DNA of 64,000 bases from Buxus sempervirens (GCA_947561395.2 OX387195.1:26675126-26739125), one strand, 5' to 3'. Positions 41,351 through 54,339 are shown, counted from the first letter of the stretch. The notes: a model not told the origin generated them from the sequence alone. Made by a program: numbers and translations.

Positions 41351-41577
41351 AAAATTTATACTATATTTAACGCGAGAAGGCCCCTTGGGAAGCATGCCTA
41401 AAACAATTAACTTCTTTCCCAAAATGCCCATCCCCTGCATAGTTTGGGATTTCAATAATACAGGGCTATATCTGTCTAAACTCAGCATTTTCGTTCAAAA
41501 CCTAATCAATTTGTAGCTGCTAGTGCTCCCCCATTCCCTCACTCTACGTGTACTATTACACCTACACCCCTGCTAGT
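41351..41577 (+). mobile_element. Helitron-like element
   Basis: The start region is TTATACTATATTTAACGCG then AGAAGGCCCCTTGGGAAGC. The end region has a GTGTACTATTACAC hairpin and then CCCCTGCTAG followed by T. About 225 bp, non-coding, sharing the 5' signature with its neighbour. Confidence 0.35.
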
Positions 41578-43216
41578 TATCATAATATAAAGAGACATTG
41601 CCCATTTTTTTCTTCCAATACCGCCATTTTCAAGGCACGTATAATCATGGCCAACGTTGATTGCTGCTCCAAAGGGAGCATGTACAATCATCTAACCAAC
41701 CGGGGGCGACACTTCCAAAGGCGAATATCTACCGGAGAAGTGGCTGGAATATCTGCTCTAACCCAAGGTGAAGTATGTGCACACGTCTGTGTTTGAGCCG
41801 ATGTTTACACTTAACCGTTCCACCAATAACAACAAAGGGCTCTAGTAGATATGGGTACATGTATGTCTCTTTGACACAATGTGATTAGTGTCGCAAGAAA
41901 AATTGCAAGCTAAGATCTTAAAAAATGTAATCCCCTATTTAGTACATCTAGGGGCACAATTTTCTTTGATTTTGTTAAGTTGACATCAACTTAAAATTGA
42001 GGGTTTTTTTTTTAAACTCAGGGTATTTGAATCCGTTAAAGCTCAACCAACTAATCCCCGATGGTACATATAAGACCCTGTAACTCACATGATCCAGCTA
42101 AGTTTAAGGCCCATAGACCTTATACAGGTAACTTAGGAGATCGTGTTTAAAAGGGAGTTCAAATCTGAGACTTATTAGGAACAATTCTTGATTGTCAACC
42201 TAACACCAAATTGATAACCAAACTCCGCAAACCCAAAACCAAATTGAAATTAAATCAAAAACCCTAAAATCAAACGAGACTAACCGAAATTACAAATTTG
42301 GTTTCTCAATTTAGGTCAATTTAACACATATTAATCAAGTTTTCTAATTTTTATGGTCTATGAAACCAAGAAAGACAAGACCTGTCTTTGTACCATAACT
42401 ATGGTATACCGACTTTAACAAGAACCGTTGAAATGGGTCTACGCCAGTTGGGAAAAATTAGACCTGTTTTAAATTAAAGTAAACTTTTAGAATGAAAGAA
42501 TTTAAAAAAACAAAAATAATTTTCTAACTTACGCTTTTGGGATCTGATCTCGTATATTTTGTTCTCTTTTTGGCTTTGGTAAGAACATGGTTCGTTCACC
42601 TCCGTACAAGCAAAGTATCTCGCCAGTCGCCACTGGCGGTGCTTCCGATCGGTCTGGCCGATTACGAACCGGAGCCAACACTTGCTTGGTTATCACGCGA
42701 AGCACCGGCGTCCCGAACATAAAAAAAGGAGAAACCCTAGCTTTTACCCAGGACTGAGAGAGAACCAGATGGATATGCAATTGAAATTTCGGCTAATTGG
42801 ACTATAGCGGTAAGATGAGCTTACGACTCCTTTCTTTTGAATAGATCTCGCATGTTTTGGTGTTCCAGTTTCATGAATCTCCATTTGGGCATTTGGTGTC
42901 TGAATTTTTGTTTTGTTTTTTTTTTTTTTTTTGCGGGATAGTTTTTTAAATTTCAGTGTCCTTTGTGTTCTAGATCTTCAATTTTTCTTCTCTTATTTTC
43001 GAAGCTGAATCAGGATTTAATGGAGCGTGTCTTGATTTAAACGTGACTGTATATTGTGGTTTAGTCATGGTTTTGTGTCACAGATTAAGACAGGTTTTTC
43101 AATTTTTGATGTCCTTTGTGTTTTGGTTTTGTTTGGTGATTTCTTTTTGTTTTCCGCAGTTTAATTTGTGTGAAGTTGAAGAAAGAAGGCGAGAGAGCTT
43201 TAATGGCAGCTAAGAG
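41578..43216 (+). other. Spacer, promoter and leader of the guanylate kinase gene
   Basis: No gene before about 42530. A leader with a probable 5'-UTR intron precedes the kinase: GCGGTAAGATGAG at about 42808 looks like a donor, and TTTTCCGCAG at 43160 an acceptor. A short uORF (43203-43229) overlaps the main start. Confidence 0.5.
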
Positions 43217-43229
43217 ATGGGAAGCGTAG
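43203..43229 (+). promoter_or_regulatory. uORF overlapping the guanylate kinase start codon
   Basis: ATGGCAGCTAAGAGATGGGA begins an eight-codon frame ending in TAG at 43227-43229, in a different frame from the main ATG at 43217. Ribosomes using it would pass the kinase start, so it could lower translation. This is inference from sequence only. Confidence 0.4.
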
Positions 43230-44161
43230 TGAACGTTCAACGCTTATTGTCATCGTCGATGCACTGTCGACGGATCTTTTCTTCTCTTGCCCGTTCAGAT
43301 CTTCAGCTTCCTTGCTGTTTAAGAGAAATCTCCTGCCACATTGGGATTCCAAGTAGATTTCCTGATCGTATCCAGTTCGGATTGAAGCTTCAAAGAGGGA
43401 TTGCCGTGTCTCGTCGTTTCATGTCGTCGGATTACAGGATGGGCGACGCCAGGAGACCTCCTGCAGTTCCAATTCCCCCTGCCGCCACAGCAGACCAAGC
43501 GGAATTACTAAGAGCGCTTGAAGCTGCATTGGGTTCCTCTTTCAGTTCGGAGCCATTAGTGAAACCTCCGAATCCTCTGATCATTGTTGTCAGTGGGCCG
43601 AGTGGTGTCGGCAAAGATGCTGTCATCAAGAGACTTAAGGAAGCCCGAGAGGGTCTTCACTTTGTTGTTACAGCAACAAGTCGAGCGAAGCGACCTGGTG
43701 AAGTGGACGGGAAGGACTATTACTTTGTTACAAAAGAGGATTTTCTTAGAATGGTTGATAGGGATGAACTCTTGGAGTATGCTCTTGTATATGGAGATTA
43801 CAAAGGCATCCCAAAGCAACAAATCCGGGAATTCATGTCTAAGGGGTATGACATTGTCCTTAGAGTGGACATTCAAGGGGCAGCAACTCTAAGATCCGTA
43901 CTGGGAGATTCTGCTGTCTTCATTTTTCTAGTTGCTGAGAGTGAATTGGCCCTTGTTAAGCGGCTTATTGGTCGTAAGACAGAGACTTCAGAGACACTTC
44001 TTGTGAGGATTGCCACGGCTCGTGAGGAGGTTAAACATCTCAAGAACTTTGACTATGTGGTTACTAATGTGGAAGGTGAGCTTGAAAACACAGTCAGGGT
44101 GGTGGAATCTATCATTGATGCAGAGAAAGCTAGGGTTCAGCAGCGGAAGGCTGTAATTTAG
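43217..44161 (+). CDS. GK3: Guanylate kinase, plastid/mitochondrial type (GK3/V2-like)
   Basis: A single uninterrupted 314-residue frame. Residues 1 to about 70 are rich in Arg, Ser and Leu with few acids, fitting an organelle transit peptide. The kinase core runs from about 118 to 305: P-loop GPSGVGKD (127-134), [18 protein letters not shown] for GMP binding, [16 protein letters not shown], and DIQGAATLR. It converts GMP (or dGMP) and ATP to GDP and ADP in organelles; in rice the V2 gene of this class is needed for early chloroplast development. The P-loop has Asp where most guanylate kinases have Ser or Thr after GK; I recall the same in this plant subfamily. The coding region is intronless. 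Translation may be tuned by the overlapping uORF. Confidence 0.92.
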   Translation: MGSVVNVQRLLSSSMHCRRIFSSLARSDLQLPCCLREISCHIGIPSRFPDRIQFGLKLQRGIAVSRRFMSSDYRMGDARRPPAVPIPPAATADQAELLRALEAALGSSFSSEPLVKPPNPLIIVVSGPSGVGKDAVIKRLKEAREGLHFVVTATSRAKRPGEVDGKDYYFVTKEDFLRMVDRDELLEYALVYGDYKGIPKQQIREFMSKGYDIVLRVDIQGAATLRSVLGDSAVFIFLVAESELALVKRLIGRKTETSETLLVRIATAREEVKHLKNFDYVVTNVEGELENTVRVVESIIDAEKARVQQRKAVI

Positions 44162-46970
44162 TTTACAGAGAGGCTCTGCTAGGTGGCATGTAAGTGTGAT
44201 CCTCATGAAATCCATATATTTTATAAGATCTGGATTGGCATCGTTACGAAAAAGGGTAAATTCATCATTCATTGCGCATGCATAATCATTTAATCTATTT
44301 TTATTGGTAACTTGTACAGTTCACACTTCACACCATTTGGCTTTGTTCATGATTTATCTAGTAGTAGGTCTTTTAAAAATGAGATCTAAATATACAAGAT
44401 ACAAATGTTATGATATTTTCTTGAAAATACATAGAAAAATTGAAGATTTATTGTCAGCAAAGAATAACTGGTATCAAAGTTTTCCAATCTATGCATGTTG
44501 TATAATATAATATCAAAGTCTGAAACACGAATTGTACCTCGCAGTGTTCAGACAATTGTTACCAGATCTCTTATTATATACAATTTTCTTATTCTTTTTG
44601 TTGAAGTTTGCAGATTGGATTTATATCCATTGTGTTCTTGCGTTAATCGATTATCTTGAGAATAGCATTCTTTTATTTATGCATTTGATGTTTGTTTAAG
44701 GAGACTATATGACAGTAATTGCAGTTATCTTATTCAAATAAAATGACTATATATATGTTCTTTTTTTGTAAACTAATATTGCATAAAAATTAAGCTTTAG
44801 AATTGTCAGTGTGACAATATAATGTGTGTCCTACAGTTATATATGATTTATGCCAATAATATTATAAAAGTAAAGAATTTTTTTGAATGTATTTATTAAT
44901 GAAAAAAGTTATTTTATATTGTTTTCAAAATTACCAAACAACTTTTTTACTTTTATAACCATGAAGGAGATTGTGACTTTTTTTTGCCAAACAATTTTTT
45001 TACTTATTAAAGTGGAAAGGTTAAATAGAAAATTGGCTATTTAATACCTATTTTTGGGCTATAAAAAAAGTTGCTTTTTATAAGTGTACCAAACAAGGCC
45101 TATCTATAATTTTTTTTTTCTACTCTTAAAAGTGGAAAAGTATAGCACCTCTGTTTAGATGAGTAAGATACCTATTTGAAGAAAAAAGATTGCATTGGCT
45201 GTAAGTATGGCAGAAACTATCGAAGAAAAGAAAAAAGAATGTATCAGGCTCAATGAGCCGCTGTAATCGTAGCTCTCTTATTGATATAGAGGCCTTGGAG
45301 CTAAATCCTAAAAATCCTCCTACACCTTCTTTGATAGATGGCCTACTAGCTAACATGTGCATGGGATCAATGAAGAACATCCTAGCAACTCCAACTGTCT
45401 CCTTCCTGTGCTTCATCTTGATTGGCACTGCTGACTATCTGGCATTCATATTTGATTCTTGTGCATATATAATAGGACAATTCAAAACTGGATGAATGTT
45501 CTCATCCCTAGGCAACTTACAATTCAAAACTGGATGAACGTTCTCATCTGTAGGCAACCTACGAATGAAGATCAAATGACCAAATTTTGTAGAAAGAGCT
45601 TACACAGTGTAAGTTAAAGAACCTTATTAAAGAGGTGAGATAGACTGTCAATATGCACCAGAGTAAAACCATACCGTGCTTTATATATGCAAATAGGTCT
45701 CTGCATATAGTTCTATATGCCCCTATTCCTATGCAAAGTTTGCCTGCCCCCGTTCACAGCATGCTGATGTATTGTCTGCATGGCATCCCAAGTGTCCCCT
45801 ATCAAGTGGGCAGCAATTTTGCAAACATAAAAAAGGATATTGTATTGGAGACTCAATTTTGATTATCTTTTCTCATTTTGATCAAGAGTTGTAGAGAGAA
45901 GAGAACTTGCCATCTTTAGAGGTAGTTCGTTCACTTTTGGATCCATGCTGTCATGGGAGGGGAGGCCGTGAAATGTTGCCAAATCCATTAAATATCACAG
46001 TTACTGCCGTGGACCGATATTCTGGTTGTTCAAATGTTGCCGAAGCACATCCTTAGAAGTCTATAGAGTGGTGGCTACTCTGGTGCTGTTCTGATTCTTT
46101 TTTGCTGTACTAAGTTGTGTCATAGCAGCAGGTAGCATCAGATGAAGATTGCATTCTCTTTTGAGGTGTGCTGTTGTGGCATGATAATGAGTGGATATTT
46201 CATGGACTTATATTTAGGGAAGAGAAGGGGAGCAAGAAAACAAAAACAAAAATTCAATATTGGCACCCTTCCAATTCCTAAGTAGCTTGGGTTAAACCTC
46301 TTCCTGAATTTTTACTAGGTAACCAATTGCATATTTGCATGTAGTGAATTTTAGCCCACTGTAGGGTGGAAAAATCATTCGGTGCCGAAGGAAGCCCAGC
46401 AGCCATGCTTCCTAATGGATTAACAGATGCTAATGATACATGAAGATGAAGATAAGTTATAGTTTTTGTCATTATATCTTTTTTTCCAGAAAATATCCCT
46501 TTTTTAATGTTTTAAAGTCCTGACTGTCTTAATAATGATATTTTCCTTCTTAGGGAATGCCTTTTAAAATATTTTGAATCTCTTATTGTCTGGATAAGTA
46601 TCTATACAAACTAATGATCATCCTATTTAATGGTGCATTTGAAATATTAAATACTTGCCATCTATTAGTGAATATATAAAATGATGTGGATGAATGCTGC
46701 AGTTGCTTAGTGCCCGATAGTTTGTGTAAGGCTTGAAGTGGTTGCCAGATGAGCTTAAATCTCAAGCAAGTAGGAATTCTTCAGTCCCAAGAGTTTTAAG
46801 CTTTGAGGTAGTTGCCAGATGATCTAAAATTCAAATGAGCGAATTATAAAAACCGCTTGCAACGCTTGTGTGAGAACCCTTGAATACCCTTCAAGCACTC
46901 TTGTATACTGCCCTGGTTTGGCAAAATTTTCTGCAATCAACAGTTTTTGCCTGGAGTTCGTGTCTGTAGG
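44162..46970. other. Gene-poor spacer
   Basis: Contains the 3' UTR of the kinase and then AT-rich DNA. At 44880-45105 a T/A-rich block ends GTACCAAACAAGGCC, a phrase common at ends of short plant foldback elements; its partner end is unclear. Short duplicated phrases occur at 45478-45560 (CAATTCAAAACTGGATGAA twice) and at 46735-46815. No protein gene recognised. Confidence 0.4.
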
Positions 46971-46971
46971 G

Positions 46972-47641
46972 GTGGCAAATTTAGGCGTCTCATTAGGTCC
47001 AATGAGTCTGGACCTGTCAAAACCATTTTAGCGCTATTTTGATGTCTGTCGGCCTACTTTGGTCCAGTTTCATAAAGCCTAAAATAATTACACGCTAGGA
47101 CTAGGGAACTTAAAGCTTGTCCTTTTCCAGTCTAAATTTCAATGCACTTAGGTTTAAGTTTTATGCATATCTTAATGAATGGTGTATTTTTGTTAAAATA
47201 TTGAAAAATAAATGTAGGGTACTTTAGATCTATGCTACTCTATAAACCAACATCTGTTGCCTAAAATGCCGATCACTTTTTTTTTCTGTTCACTTTCTAT
47301 CATCCAATTGGTTGACTAACTTGTCGCCACAAGAGTTTCTGTTAAGGGATTTATTTCCAAATTAGGGGGAAAGGGAAAGAGATTTTGGCGTTTCTAGTAT
47401 TTACAACTCCTATTACCTAGTTCTGCTGTCTTAGGTACACAATCTGTGCACCCATATGACATATTGTACTATTTTATATCCTTTACTGTTACATATAAAA
47501 TATTGATTACCGATTAAAAAATATATATTTCTTGGTTATAGTATCTATCTTTGATAAGCACCAACAATTCTGGGCGGCATGGACATGAATAAGGGCTTTG
47601 TACCTTATACCAAGTCCGGACGGGCCCAATGCCACCCCTAG
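46972..47641. mobile_element. Possible hAT-like element
   Basis: The left end TAGGGGTGGCAAATTTAGG and the right end CCCAATGCCACCCCTA are short inverted repeats of the TAGGGGTG type. No matching 8-bp flanking repeat was found, and the inside is AT-rich without a coding frame. It may be an old, mutated insertion. Confidence 0.35.
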
Positions 47642-49606
47642 ATGCCACATTGCGGCTTTTTCAAGTTATGTATATTAGCAAGGTGCAAGTGCAGTACTCA
47701 TGTCAGGGAACAGTTGCAAAACTGATTGTTAGGTTTTTAGAAGATTTGAGGCATTTTTTACCATTCTATCCTTTTATTAATGGACTTGGCTTTATGTATG
47801 GCATAGATATGGACAGCGATTTATGGGGGATGCCATTGTATATGAAGCAGTTTGTTTGTGCAAAACCTCTCCAGCTGTAATAACAAGGAGATGAGAGCCA
47901 TTCCTTGAGCCTGTGTCGTCCACTCCACGACTATATCAAAGTTGTAAGGCTAACTGAAGTACGTAGATGCTTCGCTGTCACTAACTGTAGCTACCGACTT
48001 AAGGCTCGGATAGATTTGACGAAAGATGCCGCGTCTATGACAAGTGTCTTCTTACGATTTTCTGAAAGTTAAGGAATGGATGTACACGTCTGATATAAGC
48101 CGGCGCATAACTTAGGGAAGAACAGCACACGCAAGAGAGTTGCTTAAACTTCAAGATTCGTTATAGGTTGACTTGCGTTGCAAGGCACGTTTAAAGAAAG
48201 CACTATATAAATAAATATTGTTTTCGTTATTGTACAGACTGTAACAGCCATAGTTGAGTATCTTTCACGTGAGAGCTGACCCACTTTCAATTTGTCCACT
48301 TTCCATTAAAAACAGAAAAACAAAAAATTTGATTCTAGTGATTGCATTTTATGCATCCTCTTTACGGCTCATGTGCATATTTTTCATACGTGAATTTGAG
48401 GTCCATCCCGGTGTCCATGCGGGGGCTGAAAACGGCCAAAGGTGAAATGAAATCTTTTTTTTTTATTTGACACGGATTAAATCATATGGGATTGGGATTG
48501 TCGTCTAAAATGCCTTCTCCTTTTTATCAAATTAACTATTACATCTATTTGTTAATGCTAAATGCATCAATAACTAAATGACTAACATTTTAATATTAAA
48601 AACTTCCTCTATACTCTTTCAAATTTATTACGTGCATAGTGTATGCATTTCCCTAGTCTATTAAAAGATAATGCAAGTGTCCGCTAGATGGGATGGAGTT
48701 GAGTGGGTTACAAGCTTACAATGCATTCAAACATATAGATTACGACCAAGATTTATTCAGATAATTGTCCAGTTGGAGGGGTGAAGTGACGGACAGCGAT
48801 TAGACCTTATATATTGCCCTAAGATCTCGGTTGCAAGGCACAAGAGAACAGGTGAAAAAATAGGAAATCATACGAAAATGAAAGTAAGCTTTCAAGCTCA
48901 ATTTGACTCCAGATCCAAATAATATTTTCATTAGAAAAACAGTATTTTACATACCATTATTCATTTCATCTGTCAGTTACAATATAGCAGTAACAAGATT
49001 ATCCTTAATTATTATAGTCAGACCTGCGTCGTGCTAAAGTAGAGATGCTTGTAAGTTGGATCTCTTGAATGTTTGAATCAAGTCATCCCTTCCCAGATTA
49101 ATCTCAAGTTGGCGAGGCATGCTTCCTTGATCGATTAAGAAACCCCGAAACCTCGACGCAGTTGCTAATGGATAATGGAAATTGGAATCTGAAATAATTA
49201 ACAAGTTCAATGCTTCCAAAGGGCAAAACATGCACCATAGCAAGAAGACACGTTTCAAACCCCAAAAGAGCATTATGCTCTACAAAGCCTAGAAATGACA
49301 TAAACGTCAAAAAAGCAAATGACAGCATCTGCCTTTTAGTTAGAGAAAGTGGGGTTTTCGTGCTGATGATTGAACACATTAAGATATGGAGAAAAAGAAA
49401 GGCTCACACGCCTTTAAGACAAGAAGAAAGAGAGAAACACTCAAGAAACAGCAAGGAAACCTTGCCCAAGTCGTTAAAGTAGAAAGAAAAGGCCGAAATT
49501 ATGCGAGCTTTCCTGCAAGGAATGACAGCAATAGAAGCAACTTAACGTTACTCTTCCCACTTCATTCCGTACCGTAAACGAGCTCTCCAAGCTCATCTCC
49601 CTCTTG
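47642..49606. other. Gene-poor spacer before the ARM-repeat gene
   Basis: No gene recognised. About 47925-48195 is unusually free of homopolymer runs and more balanced in base composition than its surroundings. The rest is AT-rich with short tracts. Confidence 0.4.
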
Positions 49607-49615
49607 TATATATAT
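49607..49615 (+). promoter_or_regulatory. TATA box of the ARM-repeat gene
   Basis: TATATATAT about 140 bp upstream of the ATG at 49755, followed by pyrimidine-rich leader sequence. Position is typical, but the motif is short. Confidence 0.45.
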
Positions 49616-49754
49616 CATCTCCCCCTGCTCTCGTTTCTTCACAGATAATCACGACAAAGAATCTACAAGGAGCTCACTGTACTTTTAAGAACCAAAACTA
49701 TAGAGCAGCTTGCTTCCATAACTACTGTGAAAGCTGCAACTCTAATTTGGGAAT

Positions 49755-52427
49755 ATGAACAGTGGAGGGCCTCAGTCACCGGAAGGTCCGGAAAGTGGAG
49801 GAAGCATTCATCTGCAGATTTTTGAGCTCAACAAGCTCACAGATAACTGGGGCTCGGGGTCCACGATGTTTGCACCACAAAGACAGAATGGTGATAGTAA
49901 CAGGGAAGACTCTGTTTCCCTAGGAACGGAAGAAGTCCCTGCACCAGAAAAGAAGCTTACACTACTCGCTCTTCGCCTTGCAATTCTTGAAAAGGCAGCA
50001 AGTGGCCTAGGGGCTATAGGATTCATCTGGGCAACAGTTGTTCTTCTAGGAGGTTTTGCCATCACTCTGGATAAGACCGACTTCTGGTTTATCACCATCA
50101 TACTCTTAATTGAGGGGACCAGAATATTCAGCAGGAGCCACGAGCTGGAATGGCAACACCAAAGCACCTGGTCACTCACTGACACTGGGATGTATAGCTT
50201 TCGGGCACTGAAATCTAGCTCCCACTTCCTCGTTCGAACAGTGAAAGCAATTTGCAAGCCAATTTCTTCAATCAGGCCCAAAAGCCACCATGATAGGCAA
50301 TTAACTGCAAGCATCCCTGTGGAAAGACCTGCAGATAGGGGACACCTACAAAAGCCAACACGTACATGGACAACAACCGATGTTCCTCTGCTTCCATATG
50401 CAAGATGGGTTTTCCTGTCCAGGAATATCAGTAAGTTCCTATATTGTGTACAGCTGCTATCGGCCTTACTTTGTGTAACACTGTCGTTGATGAAACTCAT
50501 CAAACAAAACTATGGTGAAGTGAGTAAAGGAGATACAGATAAGAGGAATCGAAAAGCTGCTCTGACCATTTTCTACTCCTTGGCCTTGGCTGAAGCTCTG
50601 TTGTTTCTATTGGAGAAAGCCTACTGGGAGTGGAATGTTATTTTCTGTAAATTGTTGGAAGAAGTGAACCAAGAAATCGAGTTGGGGAACACTGGTATGA
50701 TTTCTGTCAAAAGGTTCTTTTATGATGCATATTCAAAATGTGTTAATGAAAGCATTTTTGAGGGCTTAAAAATGGATATCATTTCGTTTGCCATGGATCT
50801 CTTGGCTTCTAGATCGTATGATGAGCAGCTCATTGGAACTCGGATTCTTCAAAAAATGGCAACCAACAAGCGGTTTTCTGATGACACCCTGCAGAAAATA
50901 GGTATATCCATATCAGTTATGGAAAGACTGGTCGAGATGTTGAACTGGAAGGATCCACAGGAAGAAGAAATGAGACGATCAGCTGCAGAGATCTTATCAA
51001 AGCTAGCTGGGAAAAAGCAGAATTCCCTTCGTGTTGCAGGAATTCCTGGTGCAATGGAATCAATATCTTCGCTTCTGTACACTGACAGAAGCTCCAATGG
51101 TGCAGCTGATGAAATCTCTCAGAAAAAAATTATCTACGATCGAGAGAATTATGAGTTTTCTGCCTTCAATCACTTGGGCCTTTTTATTCTGAAAAGACTT
51201 GCTTGTAACCATGACAACTGTGGGAAGATTGGGAACACAAGAGGTCTCCTACCAAAAATCATTGATTTTACACATGCTGGAGAAGCTCTGCTGAGGAATG
51301 AAAATGTGCCAATATCTCAAATTTTGACAGTAAAAAGATCACTGCAGGTGGTGAAGATGCTCGCAAGCACCGCAGGTACCACAGGTAAACTTCTCCGGCA
51401 CGAGATCTCAGAGATTGTCTTCACAATCAGCAACATTAGAGGGATTTTACGATATGGAGAGAATCACCCAAAACTGCAGAAACTGGGAATAGAAATCTTA
51501 ACTAGTTTGGCACTGGAAGAAGATGCAACAGAGAGAATTGGAAGCACAGGTGGTATCCTCAAGGAATTATTCCACATACTTTTCAATACAAGGATGCCAC
51601 AAAATCAAAATCATGTAAGAGTTGCAGCTGGGGAAGCACTTGCAATGCTGGCATTGGAAAGTGAGAAAAATTGCTGTCTCATTCTGAAACTAGAGGTGGT
51701 GGATAAACTTGTTTTAGCATTGGAGGATCCAGTGCTTCGAATAAACTCAGCAAGAATTTTAAGAAATTTGTGCACCTACAGTGGACCGGATCACTTCAAG
51801 CAGCTCGTGAGAGTCACTGCTGCTTCACCCATTGTAAGTTCTCTTAAAGAACGATTTTAAGAACTCAATTCTCTAGCTTTTCTTCGCCTTCTAATATTGC
51901 ATGATTTGGTTAATCATAATCTAAGTTATTGAGTTGGTTCCTTCCATTAAATATTCTCCTTGGTCCTTATAACAACAAAAATTTCATTCGTTGTCTTCCA
52001 GGTGCTTCAGGCAATCATCTCAGAAGAGGGCAAATTGCAGGAAGTAATGCTTGGGCTGGCAGCACAATTATTCAAATTTATGACTCCTCAAGAAGCAAGT
52101 ATTTTGTTTGGAAAAACAGGCATTAAAGAAGACGAACTAGCAATTAAAATAGTACAGATCCTGAAGCAGTATCAGTACCCACAGATTAAGGTTCCAAGAA
52201 TAAGAAGGTTTGCAATAGAACTAGCAATTTGGATGATGAATGACAAAGAAAGCAACATTTATGTTTTCAACAATCTTGGAATGGAGAGGGAGTTAAATCG
52301 GGTGACAGAGACCACCTCTGAACTTGAGAGCTTCAATATTTTCTCTGGTACCATTGGAGTGAGCCGCCATAGTGCAACAATCAACTCACTTGTTGACACA
52401 GCACTAGACTTGCTCACTGATAGGTGA
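49755..52427 (+). CDS. ARM-repeat protein with N-terminal membrane segments
   Basis: Two exons, 49755-51833 and 52002-52427, giving 834 residues; the junction joins ...AASPI to VLQAIISEEG. Residues about 85-125 (LGAIGFIWATVVLLGGFAI, then FWFITIILLIEG) and about 230-300 (FLYCVQLLSALLCVTLSLM; ALTIFYSLALAEALLFLL) are hydrophobic and probably span a membrane. The remainder is built of helical armadillo-like repeats (for example MRRSAAEILSKLAGKK; VRVAAGEALAMLALESE), a scaffold for protein binding. It matches the plant family of At3g06210/At5g18980 as I recall it; the molecular role is unknown. The few splice sites and clean frame support the model. Confidence 0.9.
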
Positions 52428-53760
52428 AATCTGATGATCCAACACAGTAACTTGTATTTAATAGCACAAATAAATTGACTCGTAAAGGAACAAGTAACAG
52501 AGTCATAAAAGATCATTTCATCCATCAGTAAATATAATTCTTGCTTATGATCTCTCATGTAGATGTTTGATATAAGATATTGAATTTTCATAACATCAAG
52601 GACCTCGTTCTACTGTATGATAATCTTACTGTTGGTTTTGGTATTATTTCTTTTTGTTTGCGAACTTTAATACATCTAGCAATGAAAATTGGGAAATGTA
52701 GGCTGGTCTAATGAGTTTTGGCTACAGATAAAATTGCATTTCAACATTGAGGCTGTCCATGGCTTTTGGGCCACCTCTTATAAATTCATCTCACAGAAAG
52801 ACAAGAGGTACATTATATTATAAACAAAAAAGCTTTGGGTTTAGATGGATGAATAAGGGATGTTGTGGGCAAGGATTGAGGGGAAAGGGAGGATGCCGGT
52901 GATGGCGTTGAATATGATTTCCGGTGTCCAGATATCAAGTGGTAGAGCTTTGAGATTAGACGGAGGAACTGAACTGGATCAAAGGGTACTTCATTCTCAA
53001 TGAGCAATTGAGGCCGCACTTTATTTCAACCAAGACTTAAAATCCATCTTAAATAATTCACAAAAACATACAAGCATACATACCTAAAAATTTACGCAAT
53101 AAATAGAGATAACCTTCAGCCCTTAATTAATAATATTCAAAATATGTAATATGTTTGTTCCTTTTCAACTTACGTCCAAATGACTGTAGCTGTCAGTCTC
53201 CAGACACCAGAGACTTTTTCATTTCCAGACAGCGATTGCAACATGGAGAAAAAGATTTGTAAAGGAAGACGCCAAGAATAAGGATTTCTGACTTCTGAGC
53301 CAACTGAAGCCAAGAAAACTAGATAGTCGGCAACAAATTGAGAAAACCTAAAATCTGAAGAACCAAACCTTGGTGTGGAGAGCGGAGAGGCGAAGAGAGG
53401 CAGACCGAGGAAATGCCGTACATCGCCTATCGCCATATACACGCCCAAACTTCGCACCTGAGAAGTCGCGGTTCACGTGCAGAGCCAGAACGAACCAGAA
53501 GGGAAGCTGATCCGGTTCATCCAGTTTGACCTAATTAAAACATGGGTTGCATTGGTTTGAACTGATGGCTGAACCAGATCAGGCCAGATCCTTCCCGGTT
53601 CAATGCGCTGTCCCCTTTTCAAAACAATCCTAATAGGTTCGGTTTGTTCAGTTTATCGGGTTTAACCAATGGCCAAACCATCTCTACTTGGTGTTCTACC
53701 TTAAACATGTGTATAAATGTATTTGGTTCGGTTTGGTCTTAAAATCAAAACCGAATTGGT
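52428..53760. other. Spacer between ARM-repeat and AWPM-19 genes
   Basis: The 3' UTR of the ARM gene and non-coding DNA. 53500-53760 is rich in GGTTCGGTTT and AACCGG-type words and continues at 54000-54025 beyond the Helitron-like insertion, suggesting an older repeat split by it. No gene. Confidence 0.4.
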
Positions 53761-53771
53761 TTTATGTAATA

Positions 53772-53957
53772 CTAGGGGAGTGCATGCGCTACGCATGTAG
53801 CAAATTGAGAAAAAAGAGGGCATTTTGGGTATATAATATTAAATAGTTAGTAAGTCATAATGCTAATTAATTTGAAAAAATAAATAAATATAAGGGCATT
53901 TTGGATAAGAAATGTCATTAATAAAAGAGGTGATTGGCTTCATGTGTATATATAAAA
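53772..53957 (-). mobile_element. Helitron-like fragment
   Basis: On the minus strand the 3' end reads CTACATGCGTAGCGCATGCA, then CTCCCCTAG followed by T at 53771. The hairpin and CTAG-T ending are Helitron-like. The 5' end near 53957 (TTTATATATACACATG) lacks a clear TC start. Non-coding. Confidence 0.35.
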
Positions 53958-54238
53958 CACTAACAGCCAAAAACTGACCTTAATTGGTTTAGTATAATTC
54001 AGTTCGGTTTGGTTTACCGGTTCTAAGACCTAGAGAAAGAAGAGATAGATGGCATATAAGATGCGTGTGCTCTTGAATTCCCCTTGTAACTAAAAGAGGG
54101 ATTCTTTCCCCATCCATGAGGCAAACCCTGGGCATAGAGCAAGGAATCAAAGCATTTCTTCGAATTTAAGGTAGAACTTTATATTAAAAAGTTAAAGAAC
54201 ACAAGCAAACGACATGAAACTTCTGCTTTGTTTTTTAA

Positions 54239-54248
54239 TATATATAAG
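54239..54248 (+). promoter_or_regulatory. TATA box of the AWPM-19-like gene
   Basis: TATATATAAG about 100 bp before the ATG at 54340, in a T-rich context. A good match to the plant TATA consensus and spacing. Confidence 0.5.
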
Positions 54249-54339
54249 CCCTTTTTTGGGCACAAGAAGGCCTAAGATTGATTAACTCACCAACGACTTC
54301 AGATCGTATTAGAAGTTCTTCTCTTGTATGTTCTAATCC

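Noticed and set aside
45253-45495. 80-residue frame near 45.3 kb
   Set aside because: No recognisable family, no splice context, and an equally long frame on the opposite strand; judged chance.
52813-53019. Minus-strand frame reading LDIWTPEIIFNAITGILPFP, kinase-like at first sight
   Set aside because: Only a short resemblance to a protein kinase subdomain; key residues and flanking subdomains are missing.
53170-53457. 95-residue minus-strand frame near 53.2 kb
   Set aside because: Not supported by homology that I can recognise or by exon context; it may be a leader of an unannotated transcript but is not callable.
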